64,000 nucleotides of DNA from a bacterium (Candidatus Blackallbacteria) CG13_big_fil_rev_8_21_14_2_50_49_14 (GTDB lineage: Bacteria; Cyanobacteriota; Sericytochromatia; UBA7694), in contig PFGG01000021.1 in assembly GCA_002783405.1 (NCBI GenBank), forward strand, positions 1-64,000. The letters run 5' to 3'. Below, piece after piece: positions 42,788-52,928 of the stretch; the first letter of the stretch is position 1; the number at the start of each line of letters is the position of its first letter. Below the pieces are notes generated by a model, which saw only the letters and a program-made list of their open reading frames with translations, was not told the origin of the DNA and did not search any database. The translations under genes were made by a program, and so were the position numbers.

Positions 42788-43231
42788 TTATTCTTCGCCT
42801 CCTTCAGCTTGAGCAGCCTCTTGCTCTTCGCGGGTGACAAAGCGGGTTTTAATCGGCAGTTTGGCACTGGCCAGACGCATCGCTTTACGGGCTACTTCTT
42901 CGGGTACACCGGCCAGTTCAAACATGATACGACCGGGTTTGACAACGGCTACCCAATACTCGGGTGAACCTTTACCACTGCCCATCCGGGTTTCAGCGGG
43001 TTTTGCTGTGATCGGTTTGTCAGGAAAAATACGGATATGTACTTTCCCGCCACGACGTACAGAACGTGTCATGGCCCGACGTGCAGCTTCAATCTGGCGG
43101 GCGGTAATCCAGGCAGGCTCCAGACCTTGCAGTCCGAATTCGCCAAAGGCGACAGTCGTACCGCGGGTTTCCTTGCCCTTCATGCGGCCCCGCATCTGCT
43201 TTCTGTACTTTGTACGTTTAGGCATTAGCAT
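42788..43231 (-). CDS. rplP: 50S ribosomal protein L16
   Basis: A 147-residue protein near the A-site tRNA elbow that helps organise the peptidyl-transferase region. The [19 protein letters not shown] start at 43231 agrees with family N-termini and has GAGG 9 nt upstream. [33 protein letters not shown] and [17 protein letters not shown] are conserved. It overlaps rpsC by 14 nt. Confidence 0.97.
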   Translation of the reverse strand: MLMPKRTKYRKQMRGRMKGKETRGTTVAFGEFGLQGLEPAWITARQIEAARRAMTRSVRRGGKVHIRIFPDKPITAKPAETRMGSGKGSPEYWVAVVKPGRIMFELAGVPEEVARKAMRLASAKLPIKTRFVTREEQEAAQAEGGEE

Positions 43232-43886
43232 GGGAAGGGACCTCTTTTTTCGACTCTTTTTCTTTCAGCTTTTCGCCGTGATAAACCCATACTTTGATAC
43301 CGATAATTCCGAAAACGGTTTTGGCTTCAAAGAAACCATAGTCAATATCGGCACGCAGGGTGTGCAGCGGAATACGACCTTCACGCAGCCACTCGGTACG
43401 GGCAATATCTGCACCAGCCAGACGGCCGGCGATCATGATTTTAATACCCTGGGCACCTGAATTCATGGCCCGGGACATGGACTGCTTCATGACACGACGG
43501 AAAGCGACACGTTTTTCCAACTGTACAGCCGCAGCTTCAGCAATCAGCTGAGCGTTGGTTTCAACAGATTTGACTTCCTGTACATTCATCTGAACTTTTT
43601 TGTTCAGTTCCTGGAAAAGCTTCTGACGCAGTTCCTCAATATTTTTACCGCCACGGCCGACAACCATGCCGGGTTTGGCAGTAAGGATGGTTACTTCTAC
43701 CTGGTTGGACTTGCGTTCAACTTCAATATCAGCAATACCTGCAGCGGAGAGCTGTTTTTTTACAATCTCACGAATACGACGATCTTCCTGGATCAGGTCG
43801 GGATAATTCTTGGGTGAAAACCAACGGCTTTTCCAATTTTTGGTAATCCCTAAACGAAATCCAATAGGGTGTACTTTCTGGCCCAT
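43218..43886 (-). CDS. rpsC: 30S ribosomal protein S3
   Basis: A 222-residue protein at the mRNA entry with a KH domain ([18 protein letters not shown]) and a C-terminal domain ([23 protein letters not shown]). The start [20 protein letters not shown] is the usual one. It is the partner of S10 and S14 in the 30S head. Confidence 0.97.
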   Translation of the reverse strand: MGQKVHPIGFRLGITKNWKSRWFSPKNYPDLIQEDRRIREIVKKQLSAAGIADIEVERKSNQVEVTILTAKPGMVVGRGGKNIEELRQKLFQELNKKVQMNVQEVKSVETNAQLIAEAAAVQLEKRVAFRRVMKQSMSRAMNSGAQGIKIMIAGRLAGADIARTEWLREGRIPLHTLRADIDYGFFEAKTVFGIIGIKVWVYHGEKLKEKESKKEVPSHANA

Positions 43887-43895
43887 ATTGTCTCC

Positions 43896-44246
43896 TTACT
43901 TCTTCTTCGGCCCAACGGCGATGGTGACATGGCTGGAGCGCTTTTTGATCATATAGGCGCGGCCCTGTGCACGGGGCTGAACCCGGCGCAGTGTGCGGCC
44001 ACCATCTACAAAAGCTTCAACCACATAGAGTTCTTCCACATCCAACATATTGTTGTTTTCTGCATTTGAAAGTGCAGAGTGGAGAACCTTTTCAATAATC
44101 CGGGCAGCTTTATGCGGCATGAACTTGAGGTGGTCCAACGCATCAAGTCCATTCATTCCCCGGACCAGATTCATCACCCGTCTCAGCTTGAAGGGTGACA
44201 TGCTGACATTCTTGGCAATTGCCTTGACTTTAACTGGGTTACTCAC
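43896..44246 (-). CDS. rplV: 50S ribosomal protein L22
   Basis: A 116-residue protein whose hairpin lines the nascent-chain tunnel (macrolide-resistance region near RVQPRAQGRAYMIKKRSSHVTI). The globular part has SPFKLRRVMNLVRG and VLHSALSNAENN. It is 9 bp ahead of rpsC and follows rpsS. Confidence 0.97.
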   Translation of the reverse strand: MSNPVKVKAIAKNVSMSPFKLRRVMNLVRGMNGLDALDHLKFMPHKAARIIEKVLHSALSNAENNNMLDVEELYVVEAFVDGGRTLRRVQPRAQGRAYMIKKRSSHVTIAVGPKKK

Positions 44247-44261
44247 GGTATGTTCCTCATT

Positions 44262-44540
44262 CTATCGGCGTGATACGGTTTTTTCACCGGCGTGGCCACG
44301 GAACATACGGGTGGGAACAAATTCGCCCAACCGGTAGTCAACCATGTTTTCAGTCACGAAGATGGGCACATGTTTGCGGCCATTATAAACGGCAATGGTG
44401 TGTCCAATCATATCCGGTGTAATGGTGGAGGCGCGGGACCAGGTTTTAATGACGCGCTTCTCATTTTTATCATTCATGCGCTCAATTTTCTTAAGCAGCT
44501 TTTCCTGAATAAAAGGTCCTTTTTTTACAGAACGGCTCAT
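44262..44540 (-). CDS. rpsS: 30S ribosomal protein S19
   Basis: A 92-residue head protein that contacts S13 and the A-site finger. [62 protein letters not shown] and the basic C-terminus match the family. It is full length. Confidence 0.97.
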   Translation of the reverse strand: MSRSVKKGPFIQEKLLKKIERMNDKNEKRVIKTWSRASTITPDMIGHTIAVYNGRKHVPIFVTENMVDYRLGEFVPTRMFRGHAGEKTVSRR

Positions 44541-44555
44541 TGGTCGCTGTCTCCT

Positions 44556-45392
44556 TTATCGTGCGTTCCGGCTAACGCGCTTCTGTGTAATGAAGCGGTC
44601 GCTCGGTTTTTTCTTGCGGGTGCGGAAGCCCATAGCAGGCTGACCCCAGGGGGTCTGTGCCTTACCACCGACGGGTGCTTTACCCTCACCACCACCATGT
44701 GGGTGATCGCAGGGGTTCATCACAACACCGCGGTTGTGGGGCCGACGGCCCATGTGACGTTTACGACCGGCTTTACCAATCGAAACGTTTTTAAAATCGG
44801 CATTGCCCAGCGAACCAATGGTGGCCCGGCAATTTTTGGAAACCATACGCACTTCGCCAGAAGGCAGCTTGATTTGAACGTACTCGCCGTCCTTTGCCAC
44901 AAGCTGAGCGGATGTTCCGGCCGCACGGGCCATCTGTCCACCCCGGCCGGGCTGAAGCTCCACGTTATGAATCACTGTACCCAGAGGAATATCTTTCAGA
45001 ACCATGGCATGCCCTGGTTTGATGTCAGCCTGTTCACCGGCAAGCACTTCATCGCCAACTTTTAAACCCTGGGGAGCCAGGATATAGCGTTTTTCGCCAT
45101 CGGCATAGTGAAGTAAGGCAATATTGGCTGTGCGGTTGGGATCGTATTCGATCGTTGCCACTTTAGCAGGAATATTGTCTTTATTACGCTTGAAGTCAAT
45201 CAGGCGGTAATGACGTTTATGACCACCCCCCCGGAAGCGGGATGTAATCCGTCCGGTATTGTTGCGGCCACCTGTTTTCTTCAGAGGTACCAGCAGTGAT
45301 TTTTCGGGCGTAGAGGTTGTGATTTCCTCATATGTAAGCCGGCTCATATTGCGTTGGCCAGCAGTTGTTGGTTTTAAAACTCGAATACCCAT
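44556..45392 (-). CDS. rplB: 50S ribosomal protein L2
   Basis: A 278-residue protein needed for subunit joining and peptidyl-transferase activity. The conserved C-terminal loop [20 protein letters not shown] carries the functionally important histidine. [17 protein letters not shown] and [18 protein letters not shown] are also typical. It starts 16 bp after rplW. Confidence 0.98.
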   Translation of the reverse strand: MGIRVLKPTTAGQRNMSRLTYEEITTSTPEKSLLVPLKKTGGRNNTGRITSRFRGGGHKRHYRLIDFKRNKDNIPAKVATIEYDPNRTANIALLHYADGEKRYILAPQGLKVGDEVLAGEQADIKPGHAMVLKDIPLGTVIHNVELQPGRGGQMARAAGTSAQLVAKDGEYVQIKLPSGEVRMVSKNCRATIGSLGNADFKNVSIGKAGRKRHMGRRPHNRGVVMNPCDHPHGGGEGKAPVGGKAQTPWGQPAMGFRTRKKKPSDRFITQKRVSRNAR

Positions 45393-45408
45393 AGTGTTTC
45401 ACCACTTC

Positions 45409-45687
45409 CTAAATCGCGAGATCAATTTTGTGACCAGCTTTAAGGGTCACAATTGCTTTTTTGCGGGCTTTCCGCTTACGGGCACGACTCCCAAAAGGGC
45501 GTTGCTCCGGCTTGACATTCAGAGTGCGAACCTTGTCGACGTCCACTTTAAAAATGGTGCTGACGGCTTTCGCGATCTCAACTTTGTTTGCTTTTGTATC
45601 CACTTCAAAGACGTACTGGTTATCGGCACCCAAGAGGGTCGATTTTTCAGTAATCAGAGGATATTTTACGATGGTATAGGGATCCAT
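45409..45687 (-). CDS. rplW: 50S ribosomal protein L23
   Basis: A 92-residue protein at the tunnel exit that docks the signal recognition particle and trigger factor. The start MDPYTIVKYPLITEKST at 45687 is family-like; the upstream extension lies in rplD and is dropped. YVFEVDTKANKVEIAKAVSTIFKVDVDKVRTLNV and the basic RARKRKARKKAIVTLK are conserved. Confidence 0.96.
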   Translation of the reverse strand: MDPYTIVKYPLITEKSTLLGADNQYVFEVDTKANKVEIAKAVSTIFKVDVDKVRTLNVKPEQRPFGSRARKRKARKKAIVTLKAGHKIDLAI

Positions 45688-45688
45688 A

Positions 45689-46309
45689 TCAGACAATCCT
45701 TCCTTCCAGTAACTGCAGAGAACCTTCAGCAACCAGCAGAGTGTCATGTTTCAGGACATCTACTACACCTACGTTTTTGGGGCTGACGACAGAAACCTGA
45801 CGCAGATTACGGGTCACCTTATGCAAGGCTTCGTTATAATCAGCAATCACCAGAACTTTCTGATCAGCAAGGCCCATTTTTCCGAGCAGAGCCAGGAATT
45901 CAGAGGTCTTGTTCAGGTTCAGAGTGGCGTCTTCGACGACAACGGCGCTTTCACGTTTAACGGAGAGCGCAGAGCTCAGCGCACGAAATGCCATTTTACG
46001 GTTCAGACTGGTTTCAAAGCTGTGGGGTCTTGGACCAAAGGAAACACCGCCCCCACGCCAAATCGACGAGGTACGGCTACCGGCACGGGCGCGGCCTGTG
46101 CCTTTTTGTTTCCAGGGTTTCTTACCACCACCGCGTACTTCAGAGCGGGTTTTGGTGCAGGCAGTTCCCAGACGGGCATTGTTCAATTGACGAACAGAAG
46201 CCATATGCATCAAATCGACATTGGGTTCAGCGCCCCAGAGCAGATCAGCACCTTCGATGCTGACGTATCCCTGGCTGGACGCTTCAAACTTTTTCAATTC
46301 AACGGACAT
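45689..46309 (-). CDS. rplD: 50S ribosomal protein L4
   Basis: A 206-residue protein whose long loop reaches the tunnel constriction (KTRSEVRGGGKKPWKQKGTGRARAGS, the macrolide-linked loop). In E. coli it represses the S10 operon; the leader here is not examined for that. Its start overlaps the rplC stop by 1 nt. Confidence 0.97.
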   Translation of the reverse strand: MSVELKKFEASSQGYVSIEGADLLWGAEPNVDLMHMASVRQLNNARLGTACTKTRSEVRGGGKKPWKQKGTGRARAGSRTSSIWRGGGVSFGPRPHSFETSLNRKMAFRALSSALSVKRESAVVVEDATLNLNKTSEFLALLGKMGLADQKVLVIADYNEALHKVTRNLRQVSVVSPKNVGVVDVLKHDTLLVAEGSLQLLEGRIV

Positions 46310-46953
46310 TAGGCTTTCCCTCCTTTAACAACAGGAACAATTTTAACGACTGCACCTGTAGAACCGGGAACAGCTCCTTTTACCAACAGCAGATTGCGTT
46401 CGGTATCCACCTGAACCACCTGCAGATTTGTGGTCGTAACTACCTTATTGGGTTTACGGCCAGACATCTTGACGCCTTTGTATACGCGTCCAGGTGTAGT
46501 ACCGGCACCAATGGAGCCGGGAATACGGTGGGACTTGGAACCATGACTCATGGGACCACGACCGAAATGATGGCGTTTGGTAGCTCCCATAAAGCCTTTG
46601 CCAATGGGTTTGCCCTGAACATTGATGGCCTGGCCTACGCTGAACTGACTGACTGTCAATTCTGCGCCGACTTCAAACCCATCGGTGCTCTGTGTACGAA
46701 ATTCAACCAGGCGTCGAGTTGTATGGACACCCGCTTTTTTAAAATGACCTTGCTGAGGCTTGTTCAAACGATGCTTCGGAACCGATTCAAAACCGACCTG
46801 CAAAGCCGAATACCCATCGGTATCCGGCTTCTTGACCTGAACGATCGGGCAGGGGCCGGCCTGAATAACTGTGACCGGCACACTGTTTCCCGTTTCATCG
46901 AAGACATGTGTCATCCCCAGTTTGGTACCTATAAGTCCTACATTAGAACTCAT
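46309..46953 (-). CDS. rplC: 50S ribosomal protein L3
   Basis: A 214-residue assembly-initiating protein near the peptidyl-transferase centre. GLIGTKLGMTHVFDETG at the start and the loop GRGPMSHGSKSHRIPGSIGAGTTPGRVYKG are diagnostic. It follows rpsJ after a 48-bp gap containing a purine-rich ribosome-binding site. Confidence 0.97.
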   Translation of the reverse strand: MSSNVGLIGTKLGMTHVFDETGNSVPVTVIQAGPCPIVQVKKPDTDGYSALQVGFESVPKHRLNKPQQGHFKKAGVHTTRRLVEFRTQSTDGFEVGAELTVSQFSVGQAINVQGKPIGKGFMGATKRHHFGRGPMSHGSKSHRIPGSIGAGTTPGRVYKGVKMSGRKPNKVVTTTNLQVVQVDTERNLLLVKGAVPGSTGAVVKIVPVVKGGKA

Positions 46954-47001
46954 CGGGGTTATGTCTCCTTACTTTCTTCTTTTGCAACTGTAGTCATTTG
47001 T

Positions 47002-47310
47002 CTACAGCTTTACTTCGATATCGACGCCAGCAGGCAGGTCCATGTGCATCAGCGCATCAACCGTCTTCGTGGAGGGTTCCAGAATGTCCAGCAAACGCTT
47101 GTGGGTACGAATCTCGAAATGTTCCCGAGATTTCTTATCCACGTGCGGTGAACGCAGAACACAAAACACGTTCTTGCGGATGGGCAGCGGCACCGGACCT
47201 ACTACTTTGGCGTCGGTACGGCGAGCGGTTTCCACAATACGACGCGCGGACTCGTCCAGCAAACGATGATCGTAGGATTTTAACCTGATTCTGATTTTTT
47301 GACCTGCCAT
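47002..47310 (-). CDS. rpsJ: 30S ribosomal protein S10 (NusE)
   Basis: A 102-residue head protein that also works in transcription antitermination with Nus[28 protein letters not shown] and [35 protein letters not shown] are conserved. It comes 11 bp after tuf, the fused str-S10 arrangement also seen in cyanobacteria and others. Confidence 0.97.
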   Translation of the reverse strand: MAGQKIRIRLKSYDHRLLDESARRIVETARRTDAKVVGPVPLPIRKNVFCVLRSPHVDKKSREHFEIRTHKRLLDILEPSTKTVDALMHMDLPAGVDIEVKL

Positions 47311-47321
47311 ACTAACAATCC

Positions 47322-48554
47322 TTATTCTTCTTCTTTAATATCAGCCAGGATGCTGGTTACGACGCCTGAACCGACCGTACGGCCGCCTTCACGAATCGCG
47401 AAACGCATTCCTTCTTCAATAGCGACGGGTTTCTGCAGAACGACTACCATTTCGATATTGTCGCCAGGCATAACCATTTCTACGCCTTCGGGCAGTTTGC
47501 ACTCACCAGTTACGTCGGTGGTACGAACATAGAACTGAGGGCGATAGCCGGGGAAGAACGGTGTGTGACGACCGCCTTCTTCTTTTTTCAATACGTAGAC
47601 TTGCGCATTGAAGTGGTTGTGGGGCTTAATGGAGCCGGGTTTAGCGACTACCTGTCCACGTTCCACGTCATCTTTGCTGATACCACGCATCAGGATGCCC
47701 ACGTTGTCACCAGCCAGACCTTCGTCCAGGGTTTTACGGAACATTTCAACACCGGTAACGACGGTTTTACGGGTATCACCCAGACCGACGATTTCTACTT
47801 CTTCACCGACTTTGCAGCGACCGCGTTCGATACGGCCGGTTGCTACAGTACCACGACCGGTGATGGTGAAAACATCTTCCACTGCCATCAGCAGGGGTTT
47901 GTCCACATCACGTGCGGGGTCGGGAATATAAGAGTCAACGGCATCCATCAGAGCCCAGACTTTGTCAACCCACTCATTTTCACCACGTTGGGTTTTGGGG
48001 TTGCCAGCCATAGCTTCCATGGCTTTGAAGCCAGAACCAGCTACGATAGGAATATCATCGCCGGGGAACTCATATTCGTTCAGCAGTTCGCGCAGTTCCA
48101 TTTCAACCAACTCGATCAGCTCAGGGTCATCTACCTGGTCGATCTTGTTGAGGAAGCAGACCATGCTGGGAACGCCAACCTGACGGGCCAAGAGGATGTG
48201 TTCACGGGTCTGGGGCATGGGGCCGTCAGAAGCAGACACAACCAGAATCGCGCCGTCCATCTGAGCTGCACCGGTAATCATGTTCTTGATGTAGTCAGCG
48301 TGTCCGGGGCAGTCAACGTGAGCATAGTGACGTTTTTCGGTTTCATACTCAACGTGGCTGGTATTGATGGTGATACCACGCGCTTTTTCTTCGGGGGCAT
48401 TGTCAATCTGGTCATAGCCGCGTGCCACGCCGCCACCTGCTGCTGCCAGCGCCATGGTAATAGCTGCTGTCAGAGTGGTTTTGCCGTGGTCAACGTGGCC
48501 AATGGTGCCAATATTGACGTGCGGTTTATTACGTTCAAATTTTTCTCTCGCCAT
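47322..48554 (-). CDS. tuf: Elongation factor Tu
   Basis: A 410-residue GTPase that brings aminoacyl-tRNA to the ribosome. G motifs are [22 protein letters not shown] and NKID, with a SAL-equivalent AGSGFKAME. The protein is about 15 residues longer than E. coli EF-Tu, because of a longer segment near [22 protein letters not shown], as in cyanobacterial EF-Tu (409 residues). It sits between fusA and rpsJ. A candidate internal promoter and hairpin lie upstream. Confidence 0.98.
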   Translation of the reverse strand: MAREKFERNKPHVNIGTIGHVDHGKTTLTAAITMALAAAGGGVARGYDQIDNAPEEKARGITINTSHVEYETEKRHYAHVDCPGHADYIKNMITGAAQMDGAILVVSASDGPMPQTREHILLARQVGVPSMVCFLNKIDQVDDPELIELVEMELRELLNEYEFPGDDIPIVAGSGFKAMEAMAGNPKTQRGENEWVDKVWALMDAVDSYIPDPARDVDKPLLMAVEDVFTITGRGTVATGRIERGRCKVGEEVEIVGLGDTRKTVVTGVEMFRKTLDEGLAGDNVGILMRGISKDDVERGQVVAKPGSIKPHNHFNAQVYVLKKEEGGRHTPFFPGYRPQFYVRTTDVTGECKLPEGVEMVMPGDNIEMVVVLQKPVAIEEGMRFAIREGGRTVGSGVVTSILADIKEEE

Positions 48555-48592
48555 ACTGAATCTCCTAGGTCACAATATAATTTGTTATTTAA

Positions 48593-48620
48593 CTTATATT
48601 TAACTTGGCCTAAATATCAA
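48593..48620 (-). promoter_or_regulatory. Candidate internal promoter for tuf
   Basis: On the minus strand TTGATA (48615-48620) and TATAAG (48593-48598) are 16 nt apart, in the AT-rich fusA-tuf gap. A 9-bp stem (48606-48614 with 48632-48640) overlaps the -35 region. A separate tuf promoter would fit the need for excess EF-Tu. Confidence 0.35.
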
Positions 48621-48645
48621 TTTTAATCAATTTTAGGCCAGATGT

Positions 48646-50739
48646 CTATACCTTTGCTTTGCCAGATGCGTACACAACGGCTTCAGCGACATTCTTGGGA
48701 ACTTCGGCATAATGAGAAAACTCCATGCTGAAGGTTCCGCGCCCCTGGGTCATGGAGCGTACATCGGTTGCATAGCCAAACATCTCAGCCAGCGGTACCG
48801 ACGCGTGAATTTTCTGGAGGCCACCATCTTCGGCTTCCATGCTCTTGAGTTCGCCACGACGACGGCCTTGCAGGTCGCCCATGACATCCCCCATGTTATT
48901 TTCGGGCACAATGACTTCCAGACTCATACGCGGCTCCAACAGGTAAGGATTGGCTTTGCGCATGGATTCTTTAAAACCCATTGAACCGGCAATCCGGAAG
49001 GCCATATCTGAAGAGTCCACTTCGTGGAAGGAGCCGTCATACAGGGTGACCTTGATGCCAATGGCGGGGAATCCAGCCACAACACCTGAGGTCATTGCAT
49101 CACGCATGCCACCTTCAACGGCGGGGATATATTCCTTCGGAATGACACCACCGACAATTTCGCTGACAAATACAAAGTCTTCTTCAGACTCGGCAGGCAG
49201 GGGTTCCATACGAACACGGATGTGTGCATATTGACCACGACCACCAGATTGTTTAACGAACTTGGTTTCATTTTCAACTTTGCTGCGAATGGTTTCGCGG
49301 TAAGAAATCTGGGGCTTACCAACGTTACAGCCTACGTTGAACTCACGGACCAGACGGTCGGCGATGATTTCAAGGTGAAGTTCACCCATGCCGGAAATAA
49401 TCGTTTCGCCTGTTTCATGATCCACTTTCACGCGGAAAGTGGGATCTTCTTCAGCCAGACGTCCAAGGGCAGCAGACAGTTTGTCGCGATCCGCCTGGGT
49501 TTTGGGCTCAACAGCCACAGAAACAACGGGCTCAGGGAAGACCATGCTTTCAAGGATGACGGGTTTGTTTTCGTTACAGAGGGTGTCCCCTGTGGTGGTG
49601 TTGCGCAGGCCAATGGCTGCGGCCAAATCACCGGCATAAACCGCGTCAATTTCAAGACGTTGATCCGCACGCATCTGTACCAGACGGGAAATGCGCTCTT
49701 TATGGCCTTTGGTGGAGTTGTAGACATAGCTGCCCTTTTCCAGGGTGCCAGAATAGCAACGGATAAAGGTCAGTTTACCGATAAAGGGATCGGTAATGAT
49801 CTTGAACGCCAAAGCAGAAAAGGGCTCGTCATCTTTGGGATAGAGCAGAACTTCTTCGTCTTCTTTTGACATGTCCTGTACAGGAGGCACGTCAAGGGGA
49901 GAAGGCAGATAGTCGAGAACCGCGTCGAGCAGGAGCTGAACGCCTTTGTTTTTAAAGGCGGTTCCGCAGAATACAGGGGTCAGCTTGGTGGCGATAACGG
50001 CTTGGCGCATGGCTTTTTTAAGCTCATCTACGCTGATTTCTTCGCCTTCCATATATTTGGTCAGCAAAGCGTCATCTTGTTCAGAGGCTGCTTCGATCAA
50101 TTCTTCGCGATATTTTTCAACATCTTTCAGCATATGCTCAGGAATGGGCAGTTCGCGGATATCTTCGCCGAGGTCATCATAATAGCCATAAGCTTTTTGG
50201 GTGACCAAATCGACAATACCGAAAAACTCTTCATTCTGGAAAATGGGCAGTTGAGCAGGAATAGCCCGGTCGTTCAGGCGTTCGCGTACTTTTTCGAAGG
50301 CGCGTACATAGTTGGCGCCGGGACGGTCCATTTTATTGACGAAGATAATGCGGGGAACCTTATAACGGTTGGCCTGGCGCCAGACGGTTTCAGATTGGGG
50401 TTGTACACCGGCTACCGCGCAGAGTACGCCCACCATGCCATCGAGTACACGCAGAGAGCGTTCTACTTCAACGGTGAAATCCACGTGACCAGGGGTATCA
50501 ATGATATTGATACGGTGATTTTTCCACTCAGATGTAATCGCAGCGGAGGTAATGGTGATGCCGCGTTCACGTTCCTGAACCATATAATCTGTTACGGCAG
50601 TACCATCGTGAACTTCACCGATTTTGTGTACCATGCCGGTGTAATAGAGAATACGTTCGGTGGTGGTGGTTTTACCGGCGTCAATATGGGCAACAATCCC
50701 AATATTGCGGACGGTATCAATTTTTACTTTCCTAGACAT
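48646..50739 (-). CDS. fusA: Elongation factor G
   Basis: A 697-residue translocase GTPase. G motifs [45 protein letters not shown] and NKMDRPGA are at the N-terminus. Domain IV includes [15 protein letters not shown] and [18 protein letters not shown]. Standard length and order after rpsG, so this is the main EF-G rather than a paralog with altered function. Confidence 0.98.
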   Translation of the reverse strand: MSRKVKIDTVRNIGIVAHIDAGKTTTTERILYYTGMVHKIGEVHDGTAVTDYMVQERERGITITSAAITSEWKNHRINIIDTPGHVDFTVEVERSLRVLDGMVGVLCAVAGVQPQSETVWRQANRYKVPRIIFVNKMDRPGANYVRAFEKVRERLNDRAIPAQLPIFQNEEFFGIVDLVTQKAYGYYDDLGEDIRELPIPEHMLKDVEKYREELIEAASEQDDALLTKYMEGEEISVDELKKAMRQAVIATKLTPVFCGTAFKNKGVQLLLDAVLDYLPSPLDVPPVQDMSKEDEEVLLYPKDDEPFSALAFKIITDPFIGKLTFIRCYSGTLEKGSYVYNSTKGHKERISRLVQMRADQRLEIDAVYAGDLAAAIGLRNTTTGDTLCNENKPVILESMVFPEPVVSVAVEPKTQADRDKLSAALGRLAEEDPTFRVKVDHETGETIISGMGELHLEIIADRLVREFNVGCNVGKPQISYRETIRSKVENETKFVKQSGGRGQYAHIRVRMEPLPAESEEDFVFVSEIVGGVIPKEYIPAVEGGMRDAMTSGVVAGFPAIGIKVTLYDGSFHEVDSSDMAFRIAGSMGFKESMRKANPYLLEPRMSLEVIVPENNMGDVMGDLQGRRRGELKSMEAEDGGLQKIHASVPLAEMFGYATDVRSMTQGRGTFSMEFSHYAEVPKNVAEAVVYASGKAKV

Positions 50740-50765
50740 ATAAGTAACTTCTGTATCCTTGTCGC

Positions 50766-51236
50766 TTAATAACGGTAATGCGCGAAAGCACGGTTGGCAT
50801 CTGCCATTTTGTGTGTGTCTTCACGCTTTTTGACGCTGGCACCCGTATTGTTGTGGGCATCCATAATTTCTGCAGACAGTTGGTCGATCATGGATTTACC
50901 ATTGCGTGCACGTGCGTGCTTGATTAACCAACGCAGGGCCAGGGCGGTACCGCGCTCCAGGGAAACTTCAATCGGCACCTGATAGGTTGCGCCACCCACA
51001 CGACGGGGTTTGACTTCAATCATGGGACGAATATTGCTCAAAGCCTGCTCAAAAACTTCAATGCCGGGTTTGTTCAGCTTTTCTTCGGCGCGAGACAGGG
51101 CTTTGTAAACAATGTTTTCAGCCACGGTCTTTTTACCGCGCATCATCATGCAATTGATGAATTTGGAAAGAACTTCACTGCGGTATACGGCATCAGGTGC
51201 AGGAATCCGCTTTTTGATTTTCGCTCTTCTGGGCAT
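50766..51236 (-). CDS. rpsG: 30S ribosomal protein S7
   Basis: A 156-residue primary 16S-binding protein that nucleates head assembly. [32 protein letters not shown]-type segment ([16 protein letters not shown]) and [21 protein letters not shown] match the family. It follows rpsL by 15 bp. In E. coli S7 represses the str operon. Confidence 0.98.
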   Translation of the reverse strand: MPRRAKIKKRIPAPDAVYRSEVLSKFINCMMMRGKKTVAENIVYKALSRAEEKLNKPGIEVFEQALSNIRPMIEVKPRRVGGATYQVPIEVSLERGTALALRWLIKHARARNGKSMIDQLSAEIMDAHNNTGASVKKREDTHKMADANRAFAHYRY

Positions 51237-51251
51237 AGGATCACCTTTTCA

Positions 51252-51647
51252 CTACTTTTTCGCTGCTGTTTTGGATTTTTTGGGCGGCTTCGCACCATAC
51301 TTGGAACGGCCTTGGGCACGGTTGGCTGCGCCATTGGTATCCAGGGTTCCACGCACGATGTGATAACGCACACCAGGCAAGTCTTTTACACGGCCACCGC
51401 GAATCAAGACCACAGAGTGTTCCTGGAGATTGTGACCAATCCCGGGAATATATGCGGTTACTTCGATTTTGCTGGTCAAGCGGACACGAGCCACTTTGCG
51501 CAGGGCGGAGTTCGGTTTCTTCGGTGTCATGGTGAACACACGGGTGCACACCCCTCTACGTTGAGGGCACTGCTTTAAAGCGGGTGACTTGGATTTATAG
51601 GTCACCGCTTTTCTGGGTTTCCGGATTAACTGATTGATTGTAGGCAA
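51252..51647 (-). CDS. rpsL: 30S ribosomal protein S12
   Basis: A 131-residue decoding-centre protein. The two loops tied to streptomycin response are [15 protein letters not shown] and [18 protein letters not shown]. The start is an unusual TTG at 51647 (protein begins [12 protein letters not shown], exactly the family start) with a full AGGAGG 7 nt upstream (51655-51660). It is the first gene of the minus-strand operon that ends at adk. Confidence 0.97.
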   Translation of the reverse strand: MPTINQLIRKPRKAVTYKSKSPALKQCPQRRGVCTRVFTMTPKKPNSALRKVARVRLTSKIEVTAYIPGIGHNLQEHSVVLIRGGRVKDLPGVRYHIVRGTLDTNGAANRAQGRSKYGAKPPKKSKTAAKK

Positions 51648-51727
51648 GAGAGTCCCTCCTCACTGGTTTAGAAAGCTTTAAATTCAGGATAAATCGGAAT
51701 AATGAAAACAGTATATTCAGGAAACGA

Positions 51728-51757
51728 AGTATACCAATAGAATTGAGGCGATGTCTA
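51728..51757 (-). promoter_or_regulatory. Promoter of the rpsL-adk operon
   Basis: On the minus strand TAGACA (51752-51757), an 18-nt spacer and TATACT (51728-51733) form a good sigma70-type promoter about 80 nt before rpsL. A second TATACT (51710-51715) downstream lacks a clear -35. Confidence 0.65.
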
Positions 51758-51793
51758 CCATATTCAGCGGCTTTGCGGGAAAAAAAGTGATCC

Positions 51794-51820
51794 TGATCTC
51801 TTTCAGCTCTCGAAAGAGAT
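51794..51820 (-). terminator. Intrinsic terminator after the HAMP-protein gene
   Basis: A 10-bp stem (51794-51803 with 51811-51820) with a 7-nt loop, followed on the minus strand after about 9 nt by a run of seven T. It lies 85 bp after the HAMP gene stop and just before the rpsL promoter, so it separates the two units. Confidence 0.65.
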
Positions 51821-51904
51821 CCTAGTGCCTTAAATTTTTTCAAAAACAAGCCAATAAAAGGCTTTCTGCCAGACTTATGTGCACATGAAGGCCATTTTAA
51901 CTGC

Positions 51905-52456
51905 CTATTTTAACTTGTACTTTAAGCCCGTCTCTTCAATTTTTTGACGAAGATCCTGTAAAGATTCTTCAAGTTCAGAAGTGGGAAGTTCTGCTTTGTT
52001 CTGAATTTGGCTGACCAGAAAATCCACTTTGGCAAGAATGGCTTCGGTTTTCTGGGTCTCAATCACCAGGCTGTTGCGCAGGTGATCGAGCAGGTGGTTG
52101 ACTTCTTCGGCCAGCTCCTGCAATTCGTCATCGGTGCGCAGAAAAACGCGCAGACTCAAATCTTTTTCATCGATAATCTGGCGGAAGCTTTTCTCGATCT
52201 TGTAGATCGGGCCCGCGATTTTATGGGTAAAGAGAATACTGATACCCGCCACCAGAACGACAAAGCCTATTGCCAGCAGGAGCAGGTATATAAGTGAAAA
52301 GCCCGGTGTGCCATTTTTCAACAGGGGGGCAATCAATGAAAGAATAACCCCCAGATTTAGGCCCACGCCAATCGCCAATACAAACATAAACGCGTATTTG
52401 GTCTGAAGGTCGGGTTTTACAAAATACTGCGTACGACGGTAGGCGCGCTCAGCCAT
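51905..52456 (-). CDS. HAMP-domain membrane protein
   Basis: A 183-residue protein with two membrane helices (about 24-45 and 56-78) joined by a short loop. A HAMP domain (about 80-132, with KIAGPIYKIEKSFRQI and DELQELAEEVNHLLDHLR) and a coiled-coil tail follow. There is no kinase, cyclase or methyl-accepting domain, so it resembles a stand-alone signal-relay or scaffolding protein. It follows the pilin-like gene by 13 bp and probably shares its transcript, suggesting a role at the pilus or cell envelope. Confidence 0.75.
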   Translation of the reverse strand: MAERAYRRTQYFVKPDLQTKYAFMFVLAIGVGLNLGVILSLIAPLLKNGTPGFSLIYLLLLAIGFVVLVAGISILFTHKIAGPIYKIEKSFRQIIDEKDLSLRVFLRTDDELQELAEEVNHLLDHLRNSLVIETQKTEAILAKVDFLVSQIQNKAELPTSELEESLQDLRQKIEETGLKYKLK

Positions 52457-52469
52457 TCTTTACCTCATC

Positions 52470-52928
52470 CTATCCATTGCTCATGGTAAAAACTTTACCA
52501 CTTTTTTTATGCAGATTGCCGGTGCTGTCATAGCCAAAAATATAATATTTATCATTGTTTGAGATCGGTTGGTAGGTCACCATGCCAGCAGGGCCCGTGG
52601 TGCCCACATAATCGATCGCCCATTTTCCGCTTTCGACATTGCCACGGGCATTGTTATAGGGGTTTGTCATGATTTTGTTGTAATTTTTGTTTGTGGCTTC
52701 ATGGCCTAAGGTTAAAAGATTTTCAGGGTAGATCTTGTTGTCAATATGGTAGGTTTCCAACATAATGCGCAAAGCCCGCGCATTGCTTTCCATTGCAGAG
52801 TCTTTGGCGCGGTCTTTGTTTGAAATGAAATTGGGCAAAGCAACCAATACCAAAATCGAGATGATCAGCGCGACCGCTAAAATCTCGTAAATGGTCATTC
52901 CCTGTTGATTAGGTTTTCTGTGTGGCAT
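52470..52928 (-). CDS. Type IV pilin-like protein
   Basis: A 152-residue prepilin-like protein. The leader MPHRKPNQQG is followed by the cleavage site and MTIYEILAVALIISILVLVALPNF, with the conserved glutamate at +5 and the hydrophobic helix. The C-terminal domain (about 45-152) is a type II secretion/minor pilin-like beta region (NKIYPENLLTLG, NNARGNVESGKWAIDYVG). The ATG at 52928 lies 20 nt inside the rsfS end. No pilus motor, secretin or prepilin peptidase gene is in the window. Confidence 0.83.
   Translation of the reverse strand: MPHRKPNQQGMTIYEILAVALIISILVLVALPNFISNKDRAKDSAMESNARALRIMLETYHIDNKIYPENLLTLGHEATNKNYNKIMTNPYNNARGNVESGKWAIDYVGTTGPAGMVTYQPISNNDKYYIFGYDSTGNLHKKSGKVFTMSNG

Noticed and set aside
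44292-45065. 257-aa frame antisense to rpsS and rplB
   Set aside because: It crosses two ribosomal genes on the other strand and shows no domain.
47565-48626. 353-aa frame antisense to tuf
   Set aside because: Opposite EF-Tu, a highly biased gene that commonly creates long antisense frames.
51595-51849. Small gene upstream of rpsL
   Set aside because: The 84-aa frame spans the rpsL start, its ribosome-binding site, promoter and the HAMP-gene terminator, and has no homolog-like features.
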